A stretch of 64,000 nucleotides of DNA from Primorskyibacter flagellatus (GTDB lineage Bacteria > Pseudomonadota > Alphaproteobacteria > Rhodobacterales > Rhodobacteraceae), in assembly GCF_900176485.1 (NCBI RefSeq), contig NZ_FWYD01000013.1:27661-91660 (forward strand). Direction: 5' to 3'. Both the position numbers and the translations under genes were made by a program. The notes beneath the pieces were generated by a model, which saw only the letters and a list, made by a program, of their open reading frames with translations, searched no databases and had not been told where the DNA came from. The first letter of the stretch is position 1; the number at the start of each line of letters is the position of its first letter. This document shows, one piece after another, positions 10,105 through 19,523 of this stretch.

Positions 10105-10458
10105 GGGTGGGGCATCCTGCACCTGACACTCCAGATCGCCGCCTTCCGACATCTCGTTCTGCAAGGTTGCGGTATCGCCCTTGGTCCACCAGACATGCGC
10201 GCCAGAGGCATAGCGCGCCCCGGATCCAGACACGACATTCACGAAAATGCGCTGTTCCCCGTCCACCGGAAGGATCGCAAGCGCATTTGCCCCGGCGTTG
10301 ACATATTGAACGGCAAAGCTCTGGTCGTCGCCGCAGGTATAGTTTTGCGCTGTCACGCTATCCGTTCCACCAAGTTCCAGCGGGATGGACACGGTCACAT
10401 CCGCCGAAGCGGTTCCTGCCATCAAAAGCACGGCAAATGTAGAGGCAATATTTCGCAT
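10096..10458 (-). CDS. Small secreted MliC-like protein (putative C-type lysozyme inhibitor)
   Basis: 120-residue protein with a Sec signal peptide (MRNIASTFAVLLMAGTASA). The mature part has the MliC/PliC pattern: YTCGDDQSFAVQY, then SGSGARYASGAHVWWTKGD and a late Cys (LECQV), allowing one disulphide. In that family the SGARY stretch inserts into the lysozyme active site. There is no lipobox Cys, so it would be periplasmic rather than lipid-anchored. I chose the internal Met at 10458 because AAGGAAGG precedes it and the signal peptide then starts correctly; the frame is open to 10512. It converges on mgtE, and the two coding ends overlap by 9 bp. Confidence 0.72.
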   Translation of the reverse strand: MRNIASTFAVLLMAGTASADVTVSIPLELGGTDSVTAQNYTCGDDQSFAVQYVNAGANALAILPVDGEQRIFVNVVSGSGARYASGAHVWWTKGDTATLQNEMSEGGDLECQVQDAPPSE

Positions 10459-10691
10459 GAAGTACCCTTCCTTTTCCAGATGAGGTCTGTTTGCCAGCCG
10501 CTTGTCGTGCAAAGACCCTCACCAATCAATCCCGCATCGGCCAGACTACCTGATCTGGCAGATCTCGCCGGGTTTTCAACCCGTAAGGCAACAAATACCT
10601 GCTGCGCTGCGATAGGCCCGGTACATCGCCGGACCCGGCGCTAGTTGACGGCGTGGGCACCCCCTGCCCTCTTGGTCCTGCCGGCCGGGGT

Positions 10692-13600
10692 TCAGGCCGC
10701 TTGGGCGCGCGCCTCCGAAAGCTCTCGGACCAGCCGCGCCTCTTCCTCTGCCTTCGGCGTCGAGAACCGCGCCAGCAAAAGATAGGCCACCGGCGTCAGA
10801 TACAGCGTCGACACCGTGGCCAGCCCCAGCCCGCCGACGATCACCCAGCCAAGCGCCTCGCGCGCCTCGGCCCCCGCGCCCGAAGACAGGATCAGCGGCA
10901 CGCCCCCCAGAACGGTCGAGGTCATGGTCATCATCACCGGACGCAGCCGGATCGTCGAGGCGTCGAAAATCGCCGAACGAACGTCCTGCCCCTTGTCACG
11001 AAGCTGGTTGGCGAATTCGACGATCAGAATGCCGTTCTTCGCCATGATCCCGATCAGCATGACCAGCCCGATCTGGCTGTAGACATTCAGGCTTTGCCCG
11101 GTCATCAGCAAGGCGAACACCGCACAGGCCAGCCCCAAGGGCACGGTGGACATGACAACGACGGCCGAGATGAAGCTTTCGAACTGAGCGGACAGCACCA
11201 GAAATACCACGAGGATGGCGAAACCGAAGGTGATGAACAAACCGTTATTGGTCTGGTCCAGCGTCGCCGCCTCGGCCAGCGGCACGATACGGTTTTGCTC
11301 TGCCAACACCTCTTCTCCGATGGACTGTACCGCGGCCAGCGCGTCGCCCAGCGACATATCGGGCGTCAGCCCCGCCGACAGTTCCACCGAACGGTTCTGC
11401 CCTTCCCGGTCCAACTCCGGCGCCACGGCGCGTTCCTCCAGCGTCACGAAACTGGACATCGGCACCATCTGCCCGTCGCCGGTCTGCACAAAGACATTCT
11501 CAAGATCGCCCGGATCGTTCACCGGGTCCGAGGTTGACACCATCTGCACGTCATAGCTGGCATCGTCGATGAAAACCGACGCAACCCTGCGCCCGTCCAG
11601 CACCGCCTGCAACGCCTGCCCCAGCCCCGAGATGTCGATGCCCAGATCCGCCGCCAGCGTCCGGTCGATCTGCACGAAAAGCTGCGGTTGCGTCTGTTCG
11701 TATTCCAGCCTGACCTGGCCCAGCCCCGGCACCTCCTGCATCCGGGCCACCATGGTTTCCGCCACCTCCGCAAGCTGGTCATAGCTGTCGCCGGTGATCG
11801 CAAAGGCCAGCCCCCTGCCCGCCCCGCGTATCCCCAAAGAGTTCGGCTGAATGGCAAAGGCCCGCACCCCGATGATGCTGCGCAGCATGCCGTTGATCTC
11901 GCCCACGATCTCTTGCTGGGCGCGGTCCCGATCTTCCCAATTGGCCAGCGTGAACACCATGAAACCGCGATTGTCAGAGCCGAACCCGCTGATCGAGAAG
12001 ATGTTGGTGACCTCGCCGCTTTCCTGAAGCGGTGTAATCAGATCCTCGATCTGGCGCATCTTCGACTGGGTATAATCCAGCGACACACCCTGCGGGGCGG
12101 AAATGCTCAACAACGCCACGGCACGGTCTTCCGGCGGCGTCACTTCCTGCCGGATCCCACCCGCGACCAGCGCCGCCGTGGCCGCGACGAAAACAGCGAT
12201 CAGCACGATCACGGCGGGCATGTCCAGCGCCCCGCGCAAGGTCATTTCATACAGGCGCACCAGCCTGTTGCCCAGCCAGACCATCGGGCCGCGCGGGTCT
12301 TTTGCGGGCGGCTTTGTCAACAACCGGCTGGCCAGAACCGGGCACAGGCTGAGCGCCACCACCGATGACAACAACACCGCCATCGCCAGCGTAAAGCCGA
12401 ATTCCCGGAACAGCCCGCCCGCCTGCCCCGGCAGAAACGACAGCGGCACGAACACCGCCGCAAGCGTCGCCGTGGTGGTCACGACCGCAAAGAACACCTG
12501 CGCCGTGCCGTTTACCGCCGCAGCCCGTGGCCCCATGCCGGCCGCGCGCTGCCGCACGATGTTTTCCAGCACCACGATCGCATCATCGACAACCATCCCC
12601 GTGGCCAGCACCAGCGCCAGAAGCGTCAGGATGTTGACCGAAAACCCGACCAGATAGATCGCCGCCAGCGTGCCGATCAGCGCCACAGGCAAGGTCAGTG
12701 TCGGAATCAGCGTCGCACGCACATCGCGCAGAAAGATGAAAATCACCGCCACCACGATGGCTACGGCAATGCCCAGCGTCTTCAGAACCTCGCTGATCGA
12801 CCCTGAAATGAACGTCGCATCATCCGAGGTGACAAAAATCTTCACATCATCCGGCAGGCTCTGGCTGAGATCATCCACAACCGCGCGCACATTGGACGAG
12901 ATTTCCAGCGTGTTTGACGTGGCCTGCCGGACAATGCCAATCCCGATGCCCTGCTGCCCGTTGGCCCGCAAAACCGTTTCGCCCGGCGCTGGTCCCAATG
13001 TCACGCGCGCCACATCACCGATGCGGACGTTCTGGCGGATTTCCAGCGCCTCGAACGCCGCTTCGGTGGCGACGCTTGCCGTGGTGCGCACATTGATGGA
13101 TTGCCGGTCCCCCGCCAGATCGCCCGCAGGCGCATCATAGGCCACATCGGCCAGCGCTCGCTGCACATCGCCCAGCGTCAGCCCCCGGCTGGCCAGCTCC
13201 AACTGGTCAATATCAACGCGAAAGACCGGTGTCCGGTCGCCGTAGATCTGCAAATCGGCCACCCCGTCGACCGAGATCAGCCGATCCTCGATCCGGTCCT
13301 CGACAATCGCTGTCAGCTCCTGTGGTGACCGCCCGGCAGAGGTCACGGCGATCCGCATGACCGCTTGCGCATTGGCATCCGCCTTGACGATTTCGGGATC
13401 ATCCGCAGCTTCGGGCAGTTGGTTGACGAGCCGCGCCACCGCGTCGCGCACATCTGTCGCGGCCACGTCAATATCCACGTTGTCGTTGAATTCCAGCGTG
13501 ACCCGGCTGCGCCCGAACCGCGAATTGGACGCGATGGCCCGCACGCCCGAAACGCGCCCCACGGCCCCCTCGATGCGCCCGGTCAGTTCCTGATCCACGG

Positions 13601-13793
13601 TTTCCGGGGCCGCGCCAGAAAATCTGGTCGTGACGGTCACAACCGGCCGGTCCACATTGGGCAGTTCCCGCACCTCGACCCCGACAAGCGCGGCAAGACC
13701 CGCCAGCACGATCAACGCGTTCAGGACGAAGGCAAGGATCGGGCGACGCACGAACAGCGCCGTGCCGGGCGACGAGATGTCAGCGCCGCTCAT
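10692..13793 (-). CDS. RND efflux transporter, inner-membrane permease (HAE1/AcrB type)
   Basis: Proton-driven tripartite efflux pump permease of 1033 residues, full length for the AcrB/MexF class. It shows the N-terminal helix after FVRRPILAFVLNALIVLAG, the paired proton-relay acids in GMVVDDAIVVLENI, the loop FLPGQAGGLFREFGFTLA, and the second-half repeat motif LVMLIGIMAKNGILIVEFANQLR. Substrate specificity cannot be read from sequence. Its start overlaps the adaptor stop by 4 bp, so the two are translationally coupled. No outer-membrane TolC partner is in the window; it probably uses a TolC encoded elsewhere. Confidence 0.95.
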   Translation of the reverse strand: MSGADISSPGTALFVRRPILAFVLNALIVLAGLAALVGVEVRELPNVDRPVVTVTTRFSGAAPETVDQELTGRIEGAVGRVSGVRAIASNSRFGRSRVTLEFNDNVDIDVAATDVRDAVARLVNQLPEAADDPEIVKADANAQAVMRIAVTSAGRSPQELTAIVEDRIEDRLISVDGVADLQIYGDRTPVFRVDIDQLELASRGLTLGDVQRALADVAYDAPAGDLAGDRQSINVRTTASVATEAAFEALEIRQNVRIGDVARVTLGPAPGETVLRANGQQGIGIGIVRQATSNTLEISSNVRAVVDDLSQSLPDDVKIFVTSDDATFISGSISEVLKTLGIAVAIVVAVIFIFLRDVRATLIPTLTLPVALIGTLAAIYLVGFSVNILTLLALVLATGMVVDDAIVVLENIVRQRAAGMGPRAAAVNGTAQVFFAVVTTTATLAAVFVPLSFLPGQAGGLFREFGFTLAMAVLLSSVVALSLCPVLASRLLTKPPAKDPRGPMVWLGNRLVRLYEMTLRGALDMPAVIVLIAVFVAATAALVAGGIRQEVTPPEDRAVALLSISAPQGVSLDYTQSKMRQIEDLITPLQESGEVTNIFSISGFGSDNRGFMVFTLANWEDRDRAQQEIVGEINGMLRSIIGVRAFAIQPNSLGIRGAGRGLAFAITGDSYDQLAEVAETMVARMQEVPGLGQVRLEYEQTQPQLFVQIDRTLAADLGIDISGLGQALQAVLDGRRVASVFIDDASYDVQMVSTSDPVNDPGDLENVFVQTGDGQMVPMSSFVTLEERAVAPELDREGQNRSVELSAGLTPDMSLGDALAAVQSIGEEVLAEQNRIVPLAEAATLDQTNNGLFITFGFAILVVFLVLSAQFESFISAVVVMSTVPLGLACAVFALLMTGQSLNVYSQIGLVMLIGIMAKNGILIVEFANQLRDKGQDVRSAIFDASTIRLRPVMMTMTSTVLGGVPLILSSGAGAEAREALGWVIVGGLGLATVSTLYLTPVAYLLLARFSTPKAEEEARLVRELSEARAQAA

Positions 13794-14959
13794 AGCGCAT
13801 CCTTTCGGACGGGGTTCGCCACGGCATTGGCTGTTTCCTGTGGTCCCACTGGCAAGACTTCGGCCCCGTCACGCAGCGTTTGCACCCCTTCGGTCACAAC
13901 GGCATCCCCGGCAGCCAGATCGTCGGATTTGACCAGAACGGAATCGCTGTTGCGCTGTTCGATGGTGACCTCGACCTTTTGCGCCTTGCCGTCCCGCACG
14001 ACCCAGACAAAAGGACCGTCGCTTGACCATTGCACCGACAAAGGCGCGATCGACAGCAGCGTTTCGCCGGGAAAGCTGAGGCTGACCGAAAACGCCATCC
14101 CGGCGCGCAGACGATCGTCAGCATTCCGCACCTTGCCCCGCACCAGCAAGGTTCGGCTGGCCCGGTCCACCACCGTGTCAATCGTGGCAATTTCGCCTTT
14201 CAGGGTCGTGTTGCGCAGGCCCAGCGGCGTGACATCAACCCCCTGCCCTTCCGCGATCTTGCCAATCACCCGTTCAGGCACGCGAAAGTCGATCAGGATC
14301 TCGGAACGGTCTGTAATCGTTGCAAGAATATCCTGACTGTTGACCCGGTCGCCCTGCGAGATGTCGATGATTCCGACCCAGCCGGAAATCGGCGCGACCA
14401 CTTCGCGCTGTGACAGGTTGAACTCTGCCTCCCGCAATCCAAGTTCGGCGCTGCGCACCGCGTTTTCGGTCTCGCTCAGACGCACCTCGGTGACTGCACC
14501 GCGTGTCTGAAGCTGTTTGACGCGCTCTTCTTCCTTGCGGGCCTCGTCCAGCCGAAGCTGGGCTTGCTCCACCGCAATCTGCTCGGCCTCGTCCTCCAGC
14601 CGCGCAATCACGGTTCCCGCCTCCACACGCTGACCCGAGGCCAACGTCAGATCTGTGATCACCCCGACAGCGTTCGACCGGACCGTGACGGACCGCAGCG
14701 CGCGGCCATCCCCGATGGCGGTGATCCGGTCGGCGATGGCCCGTTCCTCCGCCTCTTCCGTCACCACCTTCGCAGCCCCACCCCCGGACCATCCCGCCCC
14801 GGAAGGTGCCGCTTCGGTTTCAGGCATCTCGACCCCCAAAAGGTCAAGCAATCCCAGCTTGTCCAAAAGCGGTCTGGACTGCGGGACATAGGCCACCCAA
14901 AGATAAAGGCCGCCTGCGGCGACGATCAAAACAAGGATGAGTTGACGAAGAATATGCAT
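13790..14959 (-). CDS. RND efflux periplasmic adaptor (membrane fusion protein)
   Basis: 389 residues with an uncleaved N-terminal anchor (residues 5-25, LILVLIVAAGGLYLWVAY) and no lipobox. Lipoyl half-motifs flank a short alpha hairpin (about 115-185, EQAQLRLDEARKEEERVKQLQ), followed by the beta barrel and membrane-proximal domain. Family role: bridges the RND permease to the outer-membrane channel. It is the first gene of the two-gene operon. The 193-bp upstream interval contains TTGACG on the same strand but no convincing -10 at the right distance, so I do not call a promoter. Confidence 0.93.
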   Translation of the reverse strand: MHILRQLILVLIVAAGGLYLWVAYVPQSRPLLDKLGLLDLLGVEMPETEAAPSGAGWSGGGAAKVVTEEAEERAIADRITAIGDGRALRSVTVRSNAVGVITDLTLASGQRVEAGTVIARLEDEAEQIAVEQAQLRLDEARKEEERVKQLQTRGAVTEVRLSETENAVRSAELGLREAEFNLSQREVVAPISGWVGIIDISQGDRVNSQDILATITDRSEILIDFRVPERVIGKIAEGQGVDVTPLGLRNTTLKGEIATIDTVVDRASRTLLVRGKVRNADDRLRAGMAFSVSLSFPGETLLSIAPLSVQWSSDGPFVWVVRDGKAQKVEVTIEQRNSDSVLVKSDDLAAGDAVVTEGVQTLRDGAEVLPVGPQETANAVANPVRKDAL

Positions 14960-15152
14960 TTAAGGCTTTCATCACTGTTGATGTCTTGCATCATTCAGGA
15001 CCAGACTGGAAAAAGCACGTCAATTTTGCGTTCCCGCCCAGCATGCGGCCTTTGTGCAATCTCCACAGTATAGATGATTTCGAACGACTTTGCACCGCGC
15101 CCGCGCGCTTTACGCTTTCGCAATCATCCATCATTCCTCGGACGTGCTGCGA

Positions 15153-16352
15153 TCACTCCAGATCATCGAAAGCCCCCGGCGAAAGCTCCTCCCAAAAGGC
15201 CAGAATCGCGTCCGCATTCAGCGCCGACATCCAGCCGTGCCGCTCGAAATCATCCCTCAATGACCCTTCGAGCCGCGCCAGGAAAAGCAGCTTGTCCGCA
15301 TCCCTGTGCGTCGGTTTTCGGGCGGCCGCCAGATCCCGTATCCGGGCGAGCCGGCGCGCGCGGGGACTGGTCGGAGGCACAGGGTTTCGCGGCGAAACCC
15401 CCTGCCCGTCCTTCGGATGCGGATTGCCGTAATCATGTTTCAGTGCCTTGGAAATATATCCCACAGCATTCTTCACCCCGCCCTGACCAGCCACGTAGTC
15501 GAGCTTCTGACCGACATACGCTTCGCCATGTTCGGCCACCCATTGCCGCGCCAGCCGGTCACTGACGCCCAGCTCTCGCAGGCGGGCGTAGATCTCGCTG
15601 TTGCGGATGCCTTCTCCGTCATCGAGATCAAGGATCGCGAGTTGCGGATTCTCGGCAATCTGGAACCGAATATCCGTCACCGAACGGCCCATCTTGCGCA
15701 CCTCCGGCGTGACCACGATGTTCGAAGTCTTGTTCACCTCGGCCACGGCGGGTTTGATGATCTTGGCGTTCAAATGCTTGTAGGTTTCGTAATACGGGCT
15801 GTCAGCCACGCCCATCAGACGGCGAAACAGGTCCAGCGACCACCAGCCCGTCGAACCTGTCCGGACGAAGCGATAACAATTCTCATACAGAGCGAGTGCA
15901 TGGCCAGAGGTGAACCGCCGCTGGATGTTGAGGTTGATCAGGGCAAAGACCTTGGGGTCGTGCAGCTTTTCCGCCAGCGCGGGCGAATAGGCATATTCGC
16001 AGATCCCGCCTTTGAGCTTGGCATAGGATAACAGCGCCGAGACACCCCATTCCTGTTTGCCCTCGGCGTCGAGCATATCCCATTCGGCCACCGTTTCGGC
16101 CAGACCGCGAAGCGACGCCTTGAGCGTGTCCATGTCGTTCGAATTATACCCGATCATCAAACAGAGCGTCCGGGCGTCCATTTGATGAGAGGCCTGCGAC
16201 GTCAACGTATCGTAGGCGTTGAGCAGCAGCACATTGGACAACTTGCGCTGCAACAGCGTCAACTTGCCAGAAACGTGGATTGCCGCCACATGCTTCTTGA
16301 CCGCACCACGGCGCAACGGGCCGCTGAGCCGATCGCGGGGGATGTCATCCAT
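15153..16352 (-). CDS. Plasmid replication initiator, Rep_3 (RepB-like) family
   Basis: 399-residue protein with the two winged-helix layout of Rep_3 initiators. The first domain begins at about residue 28 (KLTLLQRKLSNVLLLNAY, IGYNSNDMDTLKASLRGL), and the middle carries LINLNIQRRFTSGHALALYENCYRF and the WWSLDLFRRLMG helix. The C-terminal third is basic and probably family-specific. Such proteins bind iterons at the origin as monomers. The start at 16352 has GAGG six bases upstream. It is divergent from parA across a repeat-bearing 600-bp gap, a typical replicon core. I see no DnaA-like AAA+ domain and no repABC layout, so this is a RepB-type rather than a RepABC or DnaA-like replicon. Confidence 0.88.
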   Translation of the reverse strand: MDDIPRDRLSGPLRRGAVKKHVAAIHVSGKLTLLQRKLSNVLLLNAYDTLTSQASHQMDARTLCLMIGYNSNDMDTLKASLRGLAETVAEWDMLDAEGKQEWGVSALLSYAKLKGGICEYAYSPALAEKLHDPKVFALINLNIQRRFTSGHALALYENCYRFVRTGSTGWWSLDLFRRLMGVADSPYYETYKHLNAKIIKPAVAEVNKTSNIVVTPEVRKMGRSVTDIRFQIAENPQLAILDLDDGEGIRNSEIYARLRELGVSDRLARQWVAEHGEAYVGQKLDYVAGQGGVKNAVGYISKALKHDYGNPHPKDGQGVSPRNPVPPTSPRARRLARIRDLAAARKPTHRDADKLLFLARLEGSLRDDFERHGWMSALNADAILAFWEELSPGAFDDLE

Positions 16353-16393
16353 ACTGACCTCGCTTGGCGGCAGAACCGCCTATGCCTCATGCA

Positions 16394-16746
16394 CCCGGAA
16401 GCGGGCGCTTTATATCCGGATGTCTCGGGCGACTCGCCTTGCCCCGGTTGCCAATATGATCCGCGAAAAGGTATCCGCGAGCAAGAGTAAACTGGGAACC
16501 TGTGCCGGCCTCCCGTATACGGGCACCTATGTTTTGGCATACGATCGGAAAGGTATCCGTTTGCGGGATGCTTCACTTTCATCGGGCGGGCAGGGGCGAC
16601 CCGATTCGCGCCTATGTGAGCCTATCAAGCCGAAAACCCGGCATTTCGAGTCGCTTGCGCCCTGTCTGACCGGATAAAGGTTCCTTGCATCCCGTAGATG
16701 GGTCCCACAATTCCCGCATCCAGCCCCCTTTCATCCCGTATACGGG
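16394..16746. repeat. Family of 12-bp palindromes CCCGTATACGGG (candidate parS or Rep/Par operator)
   Basis: Two perfect copies of the palindrome CCCGTATACGGG lie at 16512-16523 and 16735-16746. A near copy CCCGTAGATGGG is at 16691-16702, and a weaker relative CCCGGAAGCGGG at 16394-16405 shares the GCGCT flank of the copy at 16735. I saw no other copy in the window. Multiple identical palindromes limited to the rep-par gap are what ParB centromere sites or autoregulatory operators look like; which protein binds is unknown. Confidence 0.6.
16467..16559 (+). repeat. Pair of 11-bp direct repeats AAAGGTATCCG (weak iteron candidates)
   Basis: AAAGGTATCCG occurs at 16467-16477 and again at 16549-16559, 82 bp apart. 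The core TATCCG also occurs at 16413-16418, and inverted (CGGATA) at 16671-16676. Two copies are few for a classical iteron array, so these are only candidates for initiator binding sites. Confidence 0.35.
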
Positions 16747-16953
16747 CGCTGAAACGCCTCTAATTATCTGTTATAAAACGCATTATTTAACGTCAAACAA
16801 CTTAAAGAGTCTGAAAGAAACCAAACAGGCCTCGTTTGCTTCGTCTCTATATAAGGCTTTTGGAAGAGACGGGACTCAAACAGATTCACAATCGTTCCGT
16901 CATGTGCCATAGTTCAGCGAATATCGCGGTAAACAGCGGACATCCGAGGCAAC

Positions 16954-18357
16954 ATGGCAAAAAAACCTGGACTGTCGGGCAAGCCCGAAATCCCCCCGTA
17001 TTTCAATATTGACCCGGAGACCGCTGCTGGCAAGCTTGCAGATCCGATTGATACGGCGCGGTTTGCCAAGGCGGCGGCCTTCGCTACACGCGGGCGGGAT
17101 GATCTGGCGCGCCGGGGATATGCCCCGGACGGGGCCAAGCGTCTGCGCAAGTTTTCCACATGGGAAGTCTGTCGCTATCTGATCCCGGTGAATTCGGCGC
17201 ATCTGCGCCGCGTTCTGCGGCAGAACCCGGAATTGCCACAGGGCGAGGGCGAGGGTGGGTCGAAATGGTTCACGTTGGAAGAGATCCTGCGCCTGCGCGA
17301 TTTTTTTGCCAAGGAGGGAGTGAAGGATCGCGATTACCGCGCATGGCGCCCCGAAGGCCTGCCTGCAAAGGTCGTGGCCGTGGCGAATTTCAAGGGTGGC
17401 GTGGGCAAGACCTCGACCTGTGCGCATTTGGCCATGTCGGCCGCGCTGGATGGCTACAAGGTGCTGGTGATCGATCTGGACAGCCAAGGGTCGATGACGT
17501 CGATCATGGGCGGCAAGGTAGAAGATGAATGGCAAACGGTGTTTCCGCTGCTGGCGCGCGATTATGCGCTGCATCTGACCGAAGAGAACCGGGTGCGCGA
17601 AGCCGAAGGGCTGACACCTTTCCAATTCGATGAGACGCTGACCGAGGCGTTAGAGGTTTCGCCACGAAACCTGGTACAGAAAACCCACTGGCCCAACATC
17701 GACCTGATCGGCGCGCAGCTGAACCTGTATTGGGCGGAGTTTCAGGTGCCGGTCTGGCGGATGCAGATGCGGTCCTGGCCGCTGTGGAATTCGCTGCTGA
17801 ACGCGCTGGAAGAAGGCGGCATGCTGGACGAATACGATATCGTGTTGCTCGATACCCCGCCGGCACTGGGGTACCTGACGATCAATGCGCTGACCGCCGC
17901 CGATATTCTGCTTGTGCCGCTTGGCGCATCGTTTCTGGAATTCGACTCGACGGGGCGGTTCTTTGACATGATCTATTCGACCTTCGCCTCGATCGAGGAG
18001 GGCGAAAACCGGTTGCGGCGGGCCGAAGGGCTGGACGAGGTGCGGTTCGAATGGGATGCGGTGCGCGCAATGGTGACCCGTTTCGACGCGAACCAGCAGA
18101 CCGATCTGGCAAATGTGATCCAGGCCTATTTCGGCGATTTCATGACGACATATCGGCAGGAAATGACCGCCATGGTCGGGCAGGCCGGAGAGCAGGTTTC
18201 GGGTATCTACGAGACCGATTATCGCGATTTCAACCGGGAGACCTATGTCCGGGGCCGCGAGACGTTTGACCGGACCTGGGCTGAGGTGAAGGAAGTGATC
18301 CTCGGCACATGGTGGCGCGATCAGCAGATGGCAAAGGCCGAGCAGGAGGACAAGTGA
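16954..18357 (+). CDS. parA: ParA-family partition ATPase with N-terminal HTH domain
   Basis: Plasmid-partition ATPase of 467 residues. The N-terminal 140 residues form a MerR-like DNA-binding region (FSTWEVCRYLIPVNSAHLRRVLRQNPELPQ, WFTLEEILRLRDFF), as in long class-Ia ParA proteins that repress their own operon. The deviant Walker A FKGGVGKTS starts near residue 146, followed by VLVIDLDSQGSMTS and the Walker B VLLDTPPALG. The start at 16954 follows CCGAGG. It is separated from parB by a single base, so the two are co-transcribed. The N-terminal HTH could bind the palindromes upstream. Confidence 0.92.
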   Translation: MAKKPGLSGKPEIPPYFNIDPETAAGKLADPIDTARFAKAAAFATRGRDDLARRGYAPDGAKRLRKFSTWEVCRYLIPVNSAHLRRVLRQNPELPQGEGEGGSKWFTLEEILRLRDFFAKEGVKDRDYRAWRPEGLPAKVVAVANFKGGVGKTSTCAHLAMSAALDGYKVLVIDLDSQGSMTSIMGGKVEDEWQTVFPLLARDYALHLTEENRVREAEGLTPFQFDETLTEALEVSPRNLVQKTHWPNIDLIGAQLNLYWAEFQVPVWRMQMRSWPLWNSLLNALEEGGMLDEYDIVLLDTPPALGYLTINALTAADILLVPLGASFLEFDSTGRFFDMIYSTFASIEEGENRLRRAEGLDEVRFEWDAVRAMVTRFDANQQTDLANVIQAYFGDFMTTYRQEMTAMVGQAGEQVSGIYETDYRDFNRETYVRGRETFDRTWAEVKEVILGTWWRDQQMAKAEQEDK

Positions 18358-18358
18358 C

Positions 18359-19450
18359 ATGGCAAAGCGACGCAAGCTGGAGACGCCCTCGGCCGAGGAT
18401 CTGAGCCGGATCGAGGCGGAACTGAAACTGGATACCGGGGCAGGGCGGGGCGGGGCGCCAATTGCCCAGGTTGCCGCCGAAAGCGCAGGCGCGTTCGACC
18501 CGCGCCCGGCCGAACAGCGGGCCGAGGCGGCGAAGAACCGGGTTGATGCAGAGCGGCTGCGCGATGCGCAGGGGCGCGGGCTGGTCATGCTTGAGGTGCC
18601 GCTGGACGAGATCGACGCCGATGCGCTGGTGCGCGACCGGGTGGTGCTGGACGTCGAAGAGATGGAGGAGCTGAAAGCCTCTATCGCGAAGGGGGGATTG
18701 CGGCTGCCGGTTGAACTGTTCGAATTGCCCGACGATTCGCGGGGGTTCCGCTACGGGTTGCTGTCGGGCTATCGGCGGCTGAAGGCGTTTCGGGATCTGC
18801 ATGCGCTGACGAATGAGGACGGCTATGCGCGGATCAAGGCGGTGCTGCGCGACCCTGATGCGATGGGTGGCACCTTTGCCGCGATGGTCGAGGAAAACGA
18901 AATCCGCGCCTCGCTAAGCCATTACGAACGTGGTCGTATCGCGGTGATCGCGGCGCAACAGGGGGCGTTCGTGAATGCCGAGGAGGCCGTGAATGCGCTG
19001 TTCCCGGCGGCGTCGAAAGGCAAGCGGTCGAAGATCCGGTCCTTCGCGCTGATCTTCGAAGAGCTGGGCGATATGCTGACCTTCCCGGATCTCATCAAGG
19101 AAAAGGATGGTCTGAAGATCGCCGCGGCGCTGCGCGATGGCGGAGAGGCGAAACTGCGCGAGGCCCTGGCGGAACGCGTGCCGGACAGTCCGGCGGAAGA
19201 GGCCGATCTGATCGCGGCGGCGCTGGACGGGTTCGAGCGCAAGGAAGATCCCAAGAGGGGCGGCCGGCCGCGTAAAGCACAGGCGAGGGCGGGACTCAGG
19301 ACGCTGGGGTCGGGCATCTCATTGCGGGCCGAACAGGACGGGGCGGGGTGGTTCATCCGGATCGGGGGGAAGCATGTCGACGGTGAACTGGTCGAGGTGG
19401 CGATGGCGGAGCTGGAACGGTTGCTCGATGCGCCCGATCGGCGGGGCTGA
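18359..19450 (+). CDS. parB: ParB-family centromere-binding partition protein
   Basis: 363 residues. The ParB/Srx-type N-terminal domain runs from about residue 75 (VPLDEIDADALVRDRV) with LSGYRRLKAFRDL in the position of the GERR/CTP-binding box, and ENEIRASLSHYERGRIA leads into the central HTH. The C-terminal part from about 285 includes a basic linker (RKEDPKRGGRPRKAQARAG) and a final helix for dimerisation. It is immediately downstream of parA. It would bind the plasmid's parS; the palindromes upstream of parA are the obvious candidates. Confidence 0.9.
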   Translation: MAKRRKLETPSAEDLSRIEAELKLDTGAGRGGAPIAQVAAESAGAFDPRPAEQRAEAAKNRVDAERLRDAQGRGLVMLEVPLDEIDADALVRDRVVLDVEEMEELKASIAKGGLRLPVELFELPDDSRGFRYGLLSGYRRLKAFRDLHALTNEDGYARIKAVLRDPDAMGGTFAAMVEENEIRASLSHYERGRIAVIAAQQGAFVNAEEAVNALFPAASKGKRSKIRSFALIFEELGDMLTFPDLIKEKDGLKIAAALRDGGEAKLREALAERVPDSPAEEADLIAAALDGFERKEDPKRGGRPRKAQARAGLRTLGSGISLRAEQDGAGWFIRIGGKHVDGELVEVAMAELERLLDAPDRRG

Positions 19451-19461
19451 TGGATGATGAC

Positions 19462-19508
19462 TTGTCAGATGGGCCGGTGGGGATGTATACTCGTGATATA
19501 GGCGTATA
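19462..19508 (+). promoter_or_regulatory. Promoter and inverted-repeat operator of the ccdAB-type module
   Basis: TTGTCA (19462-19467) and TATACT (19486-19491), spaced 18 bp, each match the sigma70 consensus at 5 of 6 positions. An inverted repeat TATAC-N13-GTATA (19486-19508) overlaps the -10 and continues downstream. This is where an autoregulating antitoxin-toxin complex would be expected to bind. The regulation is inference. Confidence 0.55.
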
Positions 19509-19523
19509 ATGCGTGAGGGTGCC

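Larger units (their letters stand above)
16353..16953. other. Probable replication origin / partition control region between rep and parA
   Basis: 601 bp without a credible gene, between divergent rep and parA. The rep-proximal two thirds is GC-rich and carries repeated 12-bp palindromes and two short direct repeats. The parA-proximal part (about 16760-16870) is clearly AT-rich (TAATTATCTGTTATAAAACGC, then ATTATTTAACG), fitting a DNA-unwinding element. Origin function is inferred from position beside the initiator and from this composition, not shown directly. Confidence 0.6.

Noticed and set aside
10569..10583. Small hairpin CGGGTT-TTC-AACCCG as a terminator
   Set aside because: Six-base-pair stem without a T-run and not placed right after a gene end on either strand.
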